From assembly GCF_010731695.1 (NCBI RefSeq), contig NZ_AP022586.1, forward strand, positions 1,674,001-1,738,000: 64,000 nucleotides of DNA, in the 5' to 3' direction. The notes below the pieces were generated by a model. It worked only from the letters and a program-made list of their open reading frames with translations, made no database searches and was not told the origin of the DNA. Both the position numbers and the translations under genes were made by a program. How positions within the stretch are numbered: position 1 is the stretch's first letter; every line of letters starts with the position of its first letter. The stretch comes from Mycolicibacterium litorale (GTDB taxonomy: Bacteria; Actinomycetota; Actinomycetes; Mycobacteriales; Mycobacteriaceae). Positions 50,901-60,167 of the stretch are shown here, in pieces.

Positions 50901-52535
50901 TCAGGCGACCAGAGCGGTGGCCAACCCGCGGCGGGGTTTTCCGGACGGCGTCTTGGGGATGGTGCCCGGCGCGACGACCGAAACCTTGCGCGGACGCAGA
51001 TCGACCTCCGCGACGACCGCATGGGCCACCTCGTGCTCGATCCGCCGCACCTCCGCGTGGTCCTCCCAGCCCGAGGCCTCGACCACCACGGCGAACGTCT
51101 CGCGCGGGTGGCCGGCGTTGAGCCTGACCGCGACCACGCAGCCGGGCCGGATGCCGTTCACGCGCGCCGCGGCGCGTTCGACGTCGGTGGGGTAGATGTT
51201 GCGTCCGGCCATGATGATGACGTCTTTGACCCTGCCGCACAACACGATCCGGCCGTCCTCGGTGAGGTAACCGAGGTCTCCGGTGTCGTACCAACCCCAT
51301 TCGTCGGGCGCGGGCCGGAAGCCCGCCATCGTGGTGTAGCCGGGGGTCAGCGACGAACCGCGGACCTGGATGACCCCCACCGCGCGAGCACCCAGCACGA
51401 CCGCATCCGCGTTCACGACGCGTGCCTCCATGTCGCCCAGTGGCGGCCCGAGGCACGCCAGCCGGCGGGTACGGCCGGTGTTCGCCGGGATCGCGCGATC
51501 GAAGGCCGACAGCAGGTCCGCGTCGACCTCGTCGGTGCTCAGACCGGCGCCGAGCGCCGAGAACGACACGGCGACTGTGGTTTCGGCCATCCCGTAGGCC
51601 GGCAGGATGGCGCCGGGGTCCAGGCCGAACGTGGCGCCGGCATCACACAGATCCTCGACCGCGGCCGGGTCGACCTGCTCGGCTCCCGACAGTGCGAAGC
51701 GCAGTGTGGACAGATCGAATTCGCCCGGAACAGCTTGTCGCCGAAGCCTTTTCGCCAACAGCGCCCACGCGAAGTTGGGCGCTGCGGTCATCGTGCCCCG
51801 GTACTTGTCGATGAGCCGAGGCCACAACAGGATGTCGCCGAGGAAGTCCAGCGGCGTCACCTTGACCAATTCGGCGCCGAAATACATGGGCACCGTGAGG
51901 AATCCCGTCATCCCCATGTCGTGGAACAGGGGCAGCCAGCTGACGATGACGTCGGACTCCAGGCGGTAGTCGGCCGCGCTGAACATCGCCTCGGCGTTCG
52001 ACACGACGTTGCCATGGGTGATGTGAACGGCTTTCGGTGAGCCGGTCGACCCGGACGTCAGCTGCATGAGCGCCACGTCGTCGTCGGCGGTGGGCACGGG
52101 GTCGATCGGCTCGGCGGCGAGAAGGTCGCCGACGGTCACCACCGTGATCCCGAGCTGCTCCAGCACCGGGGCGGCGGCCATGAACGGTTCCGACAACACC
52201 ACCGCCCGCGCGTCGATCAGCTTGATGACGCTCGCGGTCTCCTCGGCCCACAGCGCCAGATCGCTACGCGGAGTCGGCTGGTGCAGCATGGTCAGGCTGG
52301 CGCCGCGCATCCACAGCGCCTGCGCGGTCGGCGCGATCTCCTCGGGGGCGCCCGCGAGCACCGCGACGGCGTCGCCCGGCCCGACGCCCGCGGCGGCCAG
52401 CCCGCCTGCGATGCGACGGGCCCGTTCGTGCACCTCACGCCAGGACCGCCGCACCGGATCGTGCGGTTCACCGGTGACCATGCCGTTGGTGCTGGTGCGC
52501 GCGCTGGCGAACATCTTGTCGGTGAACGCACTCAC
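50901..52535 (-). CDS. Acyl-AMP/acyl-CoA ligase (FadD family)
   Basis: This 544-residue adenylate-forming enzyme has P-loop [16 protein letters not shown], core motif [12 protein letters not shown], the [23 protein letters not shown] hinge region and the C-terminal lysine in [15 protein letters not shown]. It may form acyl-CoA or only acyl-adenylate, as with mycobacterial FAAL enzymes that feed polyketide synthases; no polyketide synthase is nearby. The start overlaps the stop of the DUF5994 gene (ATGA). Confidence 0.92.
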   Translation of the reverse strand: MSAFTDKMFASARTSTNGMVTGEPHDPVRRSWREVHERARRIAGGLAAAGVGPGDAVAVLAGAPEEIAPTAQALWMRGASLTMLHQPTPRSDLALWAEETASVIKLIDARAVVLSEPFMAAAPVLEQLGITVVTVGDLLAAEPIDPVPTADDDVALMQLTSGSTGSPKAVHITHGNVVSNAEAMFSAADYRLESDVIVSWLPLFHDMGMTGFLTVPMYFGAELVKVTPLDFLGDILLWPRLIDKYRGTMTAAPNFAWALLAKRLRRQAVPGEFDLSTLRFALSGAEQVDPAAVEDLCDAGATFGLDPGAILPAYGMAETTVAVSFSALGAGLSTDEVDADLLSAFDRAIPANTGRTRRLACLGPPLGDMEARVVNADAVVLGARAVGVIQVRGSSLTPGYTTMAGFRPAPDEWGWYDTGDLGYLTEDGRIVLCGRVKDVIIMAGRNIYPTDVERAAARVNGIRPGCVVAVRLNAGHPRETFAVVVEASGWEDHAEVRRIEHEVAHAVVAEVDLRPRKVSVVAPGTIPKTPSGKPRRGLATALVA

Positions 52536-52999
52536 AATGCGGCGCCTTCCTGCCAGTGGCCGGTCGGTGCCGGTTGTCCGTGGACCATCCGGCGCAACTG
52601 CGTCACGCCGATCGATTCCTTCCCTGCGCCCACGGTGTCGAGCACCGAACGGGCTGTCGGCGCAGGCACGTCAGAAGCGATCACGTAGAGCAGCGCGTCG
52701 CGGGAGTGGGTGCCGACCAGATAGAGGGTGTCGCTGGCGACCAGCCGGTACGCGTCGACGGCCACGGCGTGGTTGCGGTGCATGACGCGGCTGGGCGCCG
52801 ACGTCCACGCGGCGGTGTCGTAGACCACCCGCCGGATGGGCCCGATCAGCCGGCTGAGGACGGCGAGAACGTCGGACAGCTCGTCGCCGAGGTCGGCGCT
52901 GCGGGGCCACCAGGCGCCGTCGACGCCACCGGGGATGGGCGCTCGGTCGCAGATCGTCAGTCGGCCGGAATCGGGAGGACAAGGGTCGATGGGCGTCAT
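52532..52999 (-). CDS. DUF5994 family protein
   Basis: This 155-residue protein shows [36 protein letters not shown], typical of DUF5994, an actinobacterial family of unknown role. ATG 52999 is the start. It is the first gene of a unit with the FadD-type ligase and the hotdog thioesterase, so it may be a small partner of that pathway. Confidence 0.85.
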   Translation of the reverse strand: MTPIDPCPPDSGRLTICDRAPIPGGVDGAWWPRSADLGDELSDVLAVLSRLIGPIRRVVYDTAAWTSAPSRVMHRNHAVAVDAYRLVASDTLYLVGTHSRDALLYVIASDVPAPTARSVLDTVGAGKESIGVTQLRRMVHGQPAPTGHWQEGAAL

Positions 53000-53151
53000 C
53001 GCAGACGCTCCCGTCAGTTTTCGCACATCGCAGACGGCAACCGCTGCACGGACACGCGAGGAACCTACGATCGGTCGAGCATAACCCCGGCCGCCCCGCG
53101 ATCCCGCCACCCAGGGGGCTTCTCGGGCGTGGCGCCGGGCAGACTGGGCGG

Positions 53152-54087
53152 GTGCAACTGGTCACGATCGACGACGTCCGCGCCGCGGCGACGCGAATCC
53201 GCGGCGACGTGCTGCGCACCCCCCTGATCCCCGCCGCATGGGCAGGCGCACTGTGGCTCAAGCCGGAGAACCTGCAGGCCATCGGGGCGTTCAAGGTCCG
53301 CGGTGCGTTCAACGCGATCGCCCGACTGGATCCCGAGCTGCGGGCCCGGGGCGTGGTGGCGTACTCGAGCGGCAACCACGCCCAGGCCGTCGCCTATGCG
53401 GCGGCGCGGTACGGGATCGCGGCGCACATCGTGATGCCGGAGGAGACGCCGCGGGTCAAGATCGACGCGACGCGCGGCCACGGCGCCGAGGTGGTGCTGT
53501 GCGGCGCCGGCCGGCGCGAAGCCGTGGCCGCCGAGGTCGTCGAGCGGACGGGCGGGGTGCTCGTGCCGCCGTTCGACCACCCCGACATCATCGCCGGCCA
53601 GGGGACCGCCGGTCTGGAGATCGCCGAAGACCTGCCCGAGGTCGAACACGTCTTCATCCCGGTCAGTGGCGGTGGCCTGGCCTCGGGGGTCGGCACGGCG
53701 ATCAGGGCCTTGTGTCCCGGCGCGACGGTGCACGGCGTGGAACCCGAACTCGCGGGGGACACCGCCGAGAGCCTCCGGCTCGGCCATCGGGTGGACTGGT
53801 CGATCGAGGACCGCAACCGCACGATCGCCGACGGACTTCGCTCGCAGCCGTCCGAGCTCACCTTCGCCCACCTGCAGCGGGTGCTCGACGACGTCATCAC
53901 CGTCACCGAAGACGAGATCCGTCGTGCGGTGAGAGATCTGGCGCAGCGCGCTCACCTGGTCAGCGAACCCAGCGGCGCGGTGGCCATGGCCGGATACCGG
54001 CGCGTGGCGCCGGCGGGCCCCGCGGTGGCGTTGGTGTCGGGCGGCAACATCGAGACGGCGCTGCTCAGGGACATTCTCGCGGCCTGA
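53152..54087 (+). CDS. PLP-dependent threonine/serine dehydratase (biodegradative type)
   Basis: This 311-residue fold-type II PLP enzyme has the PLP lysine in AIGAFKVRGAF, SSGNHAQAVAYAA and the phosphate-binding SGGGLASG. No C-terminal ACT domain is present, so it is not the allosteric biosynthetic IlvA and may be a catabolic dehydratase or serine racemase. The start is GTG 53152. Confidence 0.92.
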   Translation: MQLVTIDDVRAAATRIRGDVLRTPLIPAAWAGALWLKPENLQAIGAFKVRGAFNAIARLDPELRARGVVAYSSGNHAQAVAYAAARYGIAAHIVMPEETPRVKIDATRGHGAEVVLCGAGRREAVAAEVVERTGGVLVPPFDHPDIIAGQGTAGLEIAEDLPEVEHVFIPVSGGGLASGVGTAIRALCPGATVHGVEPELAGDTAESLRLGHRVDWSIEDRNRTIADGLRSQPSELTFAHLQRVLDDVITVTEDEIRRAVRDLAQRAHLVSEPSGAVAMAGYRRVAPAGPAVALVSGGNIETALLRDILAA

Positions 54088-54128
54088 GGCGCCCGGCGCG
54101 GTGGGCGGCCGTCGCTATCCTCGCGAGC

Positions 54129-54731
54129 GTGACCGAAGCCTCCCCGGCCGTCCCGCTGCTGAGGACCGTGCTGCGAGTGGCCGTCGTCGCCGCCGTGGTG
54201 GTGGCCGTGGTGCTGGTGGAGTTGACGTCGCGCTCGGGTGTGCTGTGGCGGCTGGTCACCTTCACCTACCAGGCCAACCTGCTGGCGGCCGGGTTCTACG
54301 CCGCGACGCTGCTGTCGCGGCGGGCCGACGCGCGCTCGGCGCTGCGGGGCGCCGCGGTCCTGTACGTCGTGGTCGCGGGGCTGGTGTGGAACCTCTTCCT
54401 GACCGACTACAGCATGGGCTACACCCCGGCGAACTTCCTGCTGCACGTGGTGGTGCCCGTGCTGGCGCTCGCCGAGTGGGGGTTGGCCGGGCCGAGGCAG
54501 TCGGCGGTCCGCTGGTGGTATCCGTGGGCCTGGCTGGTCTATCCGGCCTGCTACGTGGTCGTCGCGCTGGCGGTGCTCAACCATGCCGGCCGGCGCGCGC
54601 CGTACTACTTCCTCGACCCCGAGAGCGTCGGCACGCTCACCGTCGGGATCAACATCGCCCTGCTCGGGGCGATGTTCCTGGCGCTCGGCTACCTGTTGAC
54701 GGGGTTGGGACGGGCCCGGGTGAAACGCTGA
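54129..54731 (+). CDS. Pr6Pr/FAR-17a-like integral membrane protein
   Basis: This 200-residue protein has six probable transmembrane helices and the family-style stretches LVTFTYQANLLAA, LVWNLFLTDYSMGYTPANFLLHVVVPVLALAEW and WAWLVYPACYVVVALAVL. The group is found widely in actinobacteria and relates distantly to androgen-induced FAR-17a proteins; its role is unknown. GTG 54129 is used; a longer frame upstream is antiphase to the dehydratase. Confidence 0.85.
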   Translation: MTEASPAVPLLRTVLRVAVVAAVVVAVVLVELTSRSGVLWRLVTFTYQANLLAAGFYAATLLSRRADARSALRGAAVLYVVVAGLVWNLFLTDYSMGYTPANFLLHVVVPVLALAEWGLAGPRQSAVRWWYPWAWLVYPACYVVVALAVLNHAGRRAPYYFLDPESVGTLTVGINIALLGAMFLALGYLLTGLGRARVKR

Positions 54732-54849
54732 GACCGCCGGTTGCGATGACCATGACGTGGTGACAAGCCGAGTCAGAACATCCGCCGCCGCGGCGCCGGG
54801 CCGCCGTCGCTCTCCGGGTCGCGCCGTCGGCCGCCCCTACACTGGGGCC

Positions 54850-55599
54850 ATGCTGCGTACGGTCACACGTTCGGTCGCCGCCATCGCCGGTGCTGTCGCC
54901 ATCGCGATGACCGGCTCGGTGGCCACGGGCTCCGCCGCCATCAGCACACCGCCCGACGTGACCGCGATCGAACCCGCCGCGGGCGCGGTCGTCGGGGTCG
55001 CGCAGCCGCTGACGGTGCGGTTCGACGCCCCGGTGCAGAACCGGTCGGCGGCCGAGCGGTCATTGCAGATCACCGCGCCTACGACGCCGAGCGGTGAGTT
55101 CACCTGGCTCAGTGACTCGACCATGCAGTGGACCCCCACCAGCTTCTGGCCCGCGCATTCGCCGATCTCGGTGACCGCGGGCGACTTCATCACGAACTTC
55201 CGGACCGGCGCGGCCGTGGTCGGTGTCGCCGACATCGACGCGCACACCTTCACCGTCAGCATCGACGACCAGGTGGTCCGGGAGATGCCCGCGTCGATGG
55301 GCAAGCCGAAGTTCCCCACCCCGGTCGGTACGTTCCGGGTGTTGGGCAAGGAGTCTGTGGTCGTGATGGATTCCCGCACGATCGGCATCCCGCTGGACGA
55401 TCCCGAGGGCTACAAGCTCACCGTGTACGACGCGGTGCGCATCACGTGGGGCGGCGTGTACGTGCACGGTGCGCCGTGGTCGACGGGTTCACAGGGCTAC
55501 GCCAACGTCAGCCACGGGTGTATCAACCTCAGCCCGGACAACGCCGACTGGTACTTCAACACCGTCGGCATGGGCGACCCGGTCATCGTCCAGTCGTGA
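54850..55599 (+). CDS. ldtA: L,D-transpeptidase LdtA
   Basis: This 249-residue secreted enzyme makes 3-3 cross-links in peptidoglycan. It has a signal peptide to about residue 29, an Ig-like domain (TAIEPAAGAVVGVAQPLTVRFDAPV), and a YkuD catalytic domain with VYVHGAPWSTGSQGYANVSHGC, here split into HGAPW and SHGCINLSPDNADWYF; the cysteine is the nucleophile. The length and C-terminus align closely with M. tuberculosis LdtA (Rv0116c). ATG 54850 is chosen to fit the signal peptide. It overlaps the convergent sterol desaturase by 17 bases. Confidence 0.93.
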   Translation: MLRTVTRSVAAIAGAVAIAMTGSVATGSAAISTPPDVTAIEPAAGAVVGVAQPLTVRFDAPVQNRSAAERSLQITAPTTPSGEFTWLSDSTMQWTPTSFWPAHSPISVTAGDFITNFRTGAAVVGVADIDAHTFTVSIDDQVVREMPASMGKPKFPTPVGTFRVLGKESVVVMDSRTIGIPLDDPEGYKLTVYDAVRITWGGVYVHGAPWSTGSQGYANVSHGCINLSPDNADWYFNTVGMGDPVIVQS

Positions 55600-56236
55600 C
55601 CCCGTGCAGGTTCTTCGCGGTCGGTGACGTGGCGACCCCCGCGGGGTCCGGGTAGGTACCCAGAACGCGGTCGGCGGTGCCGGCACTGGTCACCGTGAAC
55701 CAGTAGTGCTCGTTCTTGAAGTGGTGCTGACGGTGGTTGCGCCAGACGGCCCGATACGCGGCGGTCTTCGGTTTGTAGTCGCTGTGGATCAGATAGTGGC
55801 ACCACTCGTAGGCCACGCCGAGGATCGTCAGGCACACCAGGAACGTCAGACCCATGCCGAGGCGGGGGAAGGCCAGCAGCGCCACCCCGAGTGCCACCGG
55901 GAGTACCCACAGCAGCGCCTGCCACGGGATGAAGATCAGCGGGATGTCCCGCGGATCGACGTGGTGTTCGCGGTGCTTGCGCGCCAGCAGGGGGTCGATG
56001 CGGAGCCGGCCGAGCCGCCGTGGCCGCCAGTGCAGGACGCAGACGTGCACGACCCACTCCACGAACGGGAACGCCGCGAGCATCGCCACCGGCACCACCG
56101 CGTCGGTGCCCTGCCAGTCACCCACCGCGACCCGCGCGCAGACGGCCACGACCAGCGTGCCGGCGATCAACCACGGCGAGGGATGGCGCCAGAATTCGCG
56201 GCCCGCGTCGGCCAGCGTGAACGTCCGGCGCGTCAT
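55583..56236 (-). CDS. Sterol desaturase/fatty acid hydroxylase-family membrane protein
   Basis: This 217-residue di-iron membrane protein has His clusters HREHH, HYLIH and HRQHH, typical of the fatty acid hydroxylase superfamily, between helices such as [19 protein letters not shown] and [20 protein letters not shown]. It probably hydroxylates or desaturates a lipid. It is coupled by a four-base overlap to the GntR regulator upstream, which may control it. Confidence 0.9.
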   Translation of the reverse strand: MTRRTFTLADAGREFWRHPSPWLIAGTLVVAVCARVAVGDWQGTDAVVPVAMLAAFPFVEWVVHVCVLHWRPRRLGRLRIDPLLARKHREHHVDPRDIPLIFIPWQALLWVLPVALGVALLAFPRLGMGLTFLVCLTILGVAYEWCHYLIHSDYKPKTAAYRAVWRNHRQHHFKNEHYWFTVTSAGTADRVLGTYPDPAGVATSPTAKNLHGVTTGR

Positions 56237-56964
56237 CGGGCGTCCAGTTCGCCGAGTGCGTCGAGCAGTGCGGTGGTGGCCGGTTCGAGCAGGCTCCGGG
56301 CAGCTTGCGCAGCGGCCTCCGGTTCGCCCGCCACGACGGCCGCCGCGACGGCGCGGTACGCCTCCGGACGGCCGACCTCGTCGGCCATCATCGTGGCCAA
56401 CGCCGGCAGCGCCGGTTCGTAACTGGCCCGCAGCGTGTTGTACATCAGGCGGAACACGATGGAATCCGCCGCGTCGACGATCTGATCCCAGAACGCGAGT
56501 GCATGGCGTTGCGCGGCAACGGGATCCGTCTCACCCTCGAGTGCGCTGATCGCGTCCTCGAGCCGGTCGGCCACGTCGCGACCGCCGCGCTGGGCGGCCA
56601 GTTCGGCGACCTTCGGACCGTTGTGCAGACGGGTCTCGAGAATGCTGCGCACGACCGACAGGTCGAGTTCACCGCCGCGCATCAGCAACTGGGGCAGCAG
56701 ATCCAGCCCGGCGGTGCGTCGGAAATCTTGCACCGTGGTCGCGTCGCCCTGGCGGACCTCGATCAGTCCGGTGCCGGCGAGCCGCTTGAGCGCTTCGCGG
56801 ATCGCCGGCCGGGAGACCCCGAGGACTTCGGCGAGCCTCCGCTCACTCGGGAGCGCGTGACCCGGCGCGAGTTGCCCGCTGAGCACCTCGGTGACGATCT
56901 GGTCGAAGACGTCTTCGGGTACCGAACGGCGGTTTACCGGTTGCAGTGCCATGTCGGCGAGCAT
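56233..56964 (-). CDS. GntR-family (FadR-type) transcriptional regulator
   Basis: This 243-residue regulator has an N-terminal winged helix ([38 protein letters not shown]) and an all-helical FCD ligand domain. ATG 56964 or ATG 56952 could be the start. A perfect TGGTCTGACCA palindrome lies 27 bases upstream, the type of site recognised by FadR-like proteins, so it probably represses itself and the co-transcribed sterol desaturase in response to a lipid-derived acid. Confidence 0.93.
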   Translation of the reverse strand: MLADMALQPVNRRSVPEDVFDQIVTEVLSGQLAPGHALPSERRLAEVLGVSRPAIREALKRLAGTGLIEVRQGDATTVQDFRRTAGLDLLPQLLMRGGELDLSVVRSILETRLHNGPKVAELAAQRGGRDVADRLEDAISALEGETDPVAAQRHALAFWDQIVDAADSIVFRLMYNTLRASYEPALPALATMMADEVGRPEAYRAVAAAVVAGEPEAAAQAARSLLEPATTALLDALGELDAR

Positions 56965-56990
56965 GGCACCACAACCGGCCAGAGGTCAAG

Positions 56991-57001
56991 TGGTCTGACC
57001 A
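56991..57001. promoter_or_regulatory. GntR/FadR-type operator
   Basis: TGGTCTGACCA is an exact palindrome (five-base arms around one T). It sits 27 bases before the regulator's ATG and two bases after the LpqH-like gene's end, leaving the regulator as its natural target. Confidence 0.7.
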
Positions 57002-57002
57002 G

Positions 57003-57422
57003 TTAGCATTTCGTCGTAATTTCGTAGGTCGCTTCCGCGGCGGTGGCGGGGTTGTCGGCGAATTCGCCCTTGGCCGTCCCGCTGATCGTGATCGTCTGGC
57101 CGTTGACGGTGGCCTTGCCATTGCCCACGGTGCCCTCCCAGAAGGCGCCGGTGAAACCCTCGATGTCGCGGATCTCGACAGAATGCGCGGTGACCTTCTC
57201 ACCGGTGGTCACGGCGGCGGTGAAGCCGGGCGTCTTCTCGCCGAAGTCGGAGATGAGCCACGTCCACCCGGCCTGGCTGCACTCCACCGGGATCTTCGCC
57301 GCCCGCTCACCGTTGACCGTCACCTCGGCGGTCCGGGTGCCCAGCGCGGGCTCCGACCCGCCGCACGCGGTCAGGACGGCCACCGACGCCGCGCCGAGCA
57401 CCATCACGATTCGGTTGTTCAC
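57003..57422 (-). CDS. LpqH/19-kDa-antigen-like lipoprotein
   Basis: This 139-residue exported lipoprotein begins at GTG 57422 with a lipobox LTAC. The body is beta-rich (EVTVNGERAAKIPVECSQAG, KVTAHSVEIRDIEGFTG, NGQTITISGTAKGEFADN) and ends in a Cys (YEITTKC) that can pair with the internal one. The pattern is that of the mycobacterial 19-kDa lipoprotein family (LpqH/LppE group). An AGAGGTG site precedes the start. Confidence 0.85.
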   Translation of the reverse strand: MNNRIVMVLGAASVAVLTACGGSEPALGTRTAEVTVNGERAAKIPVECSQAGWTWLISDFGEKTPGFTAAVTTGEKVTAHSVEIRDIEGFTGAFWEGTVGNGKATVNGQTITISGTAKGEFADNPATAAEATYEITTKC

Positions 57423-57481
57423 GCGCCACCTCTGTTCTGTTGACCACGTCGTCCGACCGCGCGGCCGGCAACCAACCTGAC

Positions 57482-58273
57482 TCACTGCGGACTTCCCTGG
57501 GACGCCGACCGGCAAACCAGCGCCGCGGCGGTCTCCTCGTCGGCGGGCAGGAACGCCTCGATGCTCAGCTCGACAGCGGTCAGGTCCAGCGCGGTGCCGA
57601 ACGTGGTGACCGTACTGATGAACGTGAGCAAATCGCCGTCAGCCGTGCACAATTCGAGTCGGACCGCCACCGTCGCCGGGTCCGGCGATTCGCCCGACGG
57701 CCCCGGGTAGGACTCGACCTCGGCCAGCAGTTCGGCGAGGTCACCGGAGCCGCTTGCCGCCGCCTCGCGCCGCAGCCGCTCGATCAGATGGCGACACCAC
57801 TGGCCGAGGTTCTTGATCCGCGGCGCCAAGCCGTCCGGGTGCAACGTCAGCCGCAGGGCGTTCGGGCGCTGCAGCAGGGCGGGGGCCACACCGTCGAGCA
57901 GAATCGCGGTTGCTGCGTTGGCGCCCAGCAGGTTCCAGCACCGGTCGACGGCGACGCACGGGTAGGGGTCGTATGCCGCGAGCACCCGTTGGACACCGTC
58001 GCGCACGGCGACCATGTCGGGATGTTCCAGGCTGCGTTCGGGATACACCGGCGCCAGTCCGGCCGCCACCAGCAGGTGATTGCGTTCACGCGGAGGCACG
58101 TCGAGGACCTCGGCGAGCTTGAGCACCATGGCCCGGCTGGGCGCCGACCGGCCCGTCTCGATGAAGCTGACGTGCCGCGCCGAGACGCCGGCTTCGATCG
58201 CGAGGTCGAGCTGGCTGAGCCTGCGGCGCCGGCGCCAGGCGCGCAGTACATCACCGAATGCCGGGGCGGTCAT
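57482..58273 (-). CDS. XRE-family regulator with MmyB-like ligand domain
   Basis: This 263-residue protein has an N-terminal Cro/CI helix-turn-helix (RRRRLSQLDLAIEAGVSARHVSFIETGRSAPS) and a C-terminal MmyB-like (PAS-type) domain containing YPCVAVDRCWNLLGANAATAIL. Such regulators often control a divergent enzyme or membrane gene. ATG 58273 is the start. A near-perfect palindrome lies 35 bases upstream, before the divergent membrane-protein gene. Confidence 0.9.
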   Translation of the reverse strand: MTAPAFGDVLRAWRRRRRLSQLDLAIEAGVSARHVSFIETGRSAPSRAMVLKLAEVLDVPPRERNHLLVAAGLAPVYPERSLEHPDMVAVRDGVQRVLAAYDPYPCVAVDRCWNLLGANAATAILLDGVAPALLQRPNALRLTLHPDGLAPRIKNLGQWCRHLIERLRREAAASGSGDLAELLAEVESYPGPSGESPDPATVAVRLELCTADGDLLTFISTVTTFGTALDLTAVELSIEAFLPADEETAAALVCRSASQGSPQ

Positions 58274-58307
58274 CGTCTCAGTGTGGCGCGCAGGTGAACC
58301 CGATGCC

Positions 58308-58324
58308 ATTACTTCGGAGGTAAT
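58308..58324. promoter_or_regulatory. Candidate operator for the XRE regulator
   Basis: ATTACTTCGGAGGTAAT is a 17-base palindrome with one mismatch pair (arms ATTACTTC and GAGGTAAT around G). It lies between the divergent XRE gene and the small membrane-protein gene. Confidence 0.6.
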
Positions 58325-58380
58325 TGCCTCGCTTACGCCGCGGCGCGACGGTAGAGGTGTCCACCGAACAGGAGCACACC

Positions 58381-58728
58381 ATGGAAACGACCGAGCAGAA
58401 GATCCCCCGCTGGTTGCGGTTCGTGATGGCCTCGGACCGCGCGGGTTCGTCGTGGTACATCGGCGCGGGCTTCTTCTTCGCGCCCGCGCTGGCGCTGGCC
58501 TCACCGTGGCCTGCGCTCACCACGGTGCTGTGGGTGGTGATCGGGCTGGCCGGACTGTGGCTGGGCCTGCTGGGTATCGCGATGGCGACCGGGTTGGCGA
58601 TGGTGCTGCGCTCGAACACCGAGATCCCCGAGGACTACTGGCGCTCGATCATCGACTACCCCGCGGCACCTACTGCGCGACAGGAGGTTTCGCCGAGCGT
58701 CCGGTGTAGTCGACCGGCCAGTGTTTGA
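58381..58728 (+). CDS. Small two-helix membrane protein
   Basis: This 115-residue protein (METTEQKIPRWLRFVMASDR...) has two hydrophobic helices, around WYIGAGFFFAPALALASPW and VLWVVIGLAGLWLGLLGIAMATGLAMVL. AGGAG precedes ATG 58381. It is divergent from, and probably controlled by, the XRE gene. The last ~19 codons overlap the end of the convergent cyp125 gene by 59 bases. No family is recognised. Confidence 0.78.
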   Translation: METTEQKIPRWLRFVMASDRAGSSWYIGAGFFFAPALALASPWPALTTVLWVVIGLAGLWLGLLGIAMATGLAMVLRSNTEIPEDYWRSIIDYPAAPTARQEVSPSVRCSRPASV

Positions 58729-59947
58729 TGCCGTTGAGCCAGCCGGACCGCAGCCGCTCGGGTTTGCCGAGCGGCGCGAGGTCGGGCATGTGGTCGGCGA
58801 TCGCGTTGAACATCAGGTCGATGGTCATCCGGGCCAGGTTCGCCCCGATGCAGTAGTGCGCGCCCGTTCCGCCGAACCCGACGTGCGGGTTGGGGTCGCG
58901 CAGGATGTTGAACGAGTACGGGTCGTCGAAGACCTCTTCGTCGAAATTGGCCGAGCGGTAGAACATCACCACCCGCTGGCCCTTCTTGATCTTCACCCCG
59001 GACAGTTCGGTGTCACACAGCGCGGTGCGCTGGAACGAGGTGACCGGCGTGGCCCAGCGGACGATCTCGTCGGCGGCGGTCGCGGGCCGCTCCCGCTTGA
59101 ACAGCTCCCACTGGTCGGGGAAGTCGGTGAACGCCATCATGCCCTGGGTGATCGAGTTGCGTGTCGTCTCGTTGCCCGCCACCGCGAGCAGGATGACGAA
59201 GAACCCGAACTCGTCGTCGGAGAGCTTGTGCCCTTCGACGTCGGCCTGCACCAGTTTCGTGACGAGGTCGTCGCCCGGGTTGGCTACGCGGTCGGCCGCC
59301 ATCTGCATGCCGTACATGATCAGTTCGACCGACGCGCCGATCGCGTCGTTCGCCGCGAACTCCGGATCCTGGTCGCCCACCATCTGGTTCGACCAGTCGA
59401 ACAGTTTCTTGCGGTCCTCCTGGGGGACGCCCATCAGCCCGGCGATCGCCTGCAGCGGCAGCTCGCACGACACCTGCTCGACGAAGTCGCCGGCGCCCTG
59501 CTCCAGTGCGGTGCGGGCGATGTCCTGTGCCCGGGCGCCGAGTTCGGCGCGCAACCGCTCGACGGCCCTGGGGGTGAACGCCCGCGAGACGATCTGGCGC
59601 AGGTGGGTGTGGTGGGGCGCGTCCATGTTCAGCAGGACGAACTTGCCGCGCTCGACCTGCTCGCCGTCGGAGCCGTCGCGGTAGCGGGGAAGTGCGGTCT
59701 TCTCGAAGCTGGAGAACACGTCGCTGCGGCGGGAGACCTCTTTGACGTCGCGGTGTTTGGTGACCACCCAGAACCCGCCGTCGTCGAAGCCGCCGGCGCC
59801 GACTGGCTGTTCGTTCCACCAGATCGGAGCGACCCGGCGCATCTCGGCCAACTCGTCGACGGGTAGCCGCTCGGCGTAGATGTCCGGATCGGTGAAGTCG
59901 AATCCGGGCGGGAGGTTCGGGCTGACTCGATCACTGCTCATGACCAC
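58670..59947 (-). CDS. cyp125: CYP125, steroid C26/C27-monooxygenase
   Basis: This 425-residue P450 closely follows M. tuberculosis CYP125A1: SPNLPPGFDFTDPDIYAERL at the start, LNMDAPHHTHLRQIVSRAFTPRAV, LAVAGNETTRNSITQGMMAF (I-helix), and VGFGGTGAHYCIGANLARMT at the haem. It hydroxylates and oxidises the terminal side-chain carbon of cholesterol and cholestenone, the first step of side-chain degradation. GTG 59947 lies seven bases after GAGGAG; ATG 59941 is an alternative. A KstR-type box lies ~95 bases upstream. Confidence 0.95.
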   Translation of the reverse strand: MVMSSDRVSPNLPPGFDFTDPDIYAERLPVDELAEMRRVAPIWWNEQPVGAGGFDDGGFWVVTKHRDVKEVSRRSDVFSSFEKTALPRYRDGSDGEQVERGKFVLLNMDAPHHTHLRQIVSRAFTPRAVERLRAELGARAQDIARTALEQGAGDFVEQVSCELPLQAIAGLMGVPQEDRKKLFDWSNQMVGDQDPEFAANDAIGASVELIMYGMQMAADRVANPGDDLVTKLVQADVEGHKLSDDEFGFFVILLAVAGNETTRNSITQGMMAFTDFPDQWELFKRERPATAADEIVRWATPVTSFQRTALCDTELSGVKIKKGQRVVMFYRSANFDEEVFDDPYSFNILRDPNPHVGFGGTGAHYCIGANLARMTIDLMFNAIADHMPDLAPLGKPERLRSGWLNGIKHWPVDYTGRSAKPPVAQ

Positions 59948-60040
59948 GGGGCATCTCCTCAGACGACGTGTCCTCGTGCCGTTAACGCATTGCTACACCA
60001 CTGATAGGGGCATCCGGGCCGGGTTGCGGAAAGTCCGGAG

Positions 60041-60054
60041 TAGAACGTGTTATC
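60041..60054 (-). promoter_or_regulatory. KstR-type operator upstream of cyp125
   Basis: TAGAACGTGTTATC matches TnnAACnnGTTnnA except for the last base. It lies between cyp125 (start 59947) and the divergent Pro/Ala-rich gene (start 60168). KstR control of cyp125 is known in M. tuberculosis. Confidence 0.7.
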
Positions 60055-60167
60055 GCTGCGGGGGAGCGGCGGTTTCCCGGAAACGTTGGCCACTTCTGTA
60101 ACAAAGTCCGGGTCGGCGGAGAACAATCGGTATAGCCAGGCCAGTTCGGACGTGGAGGGAGACCGCG

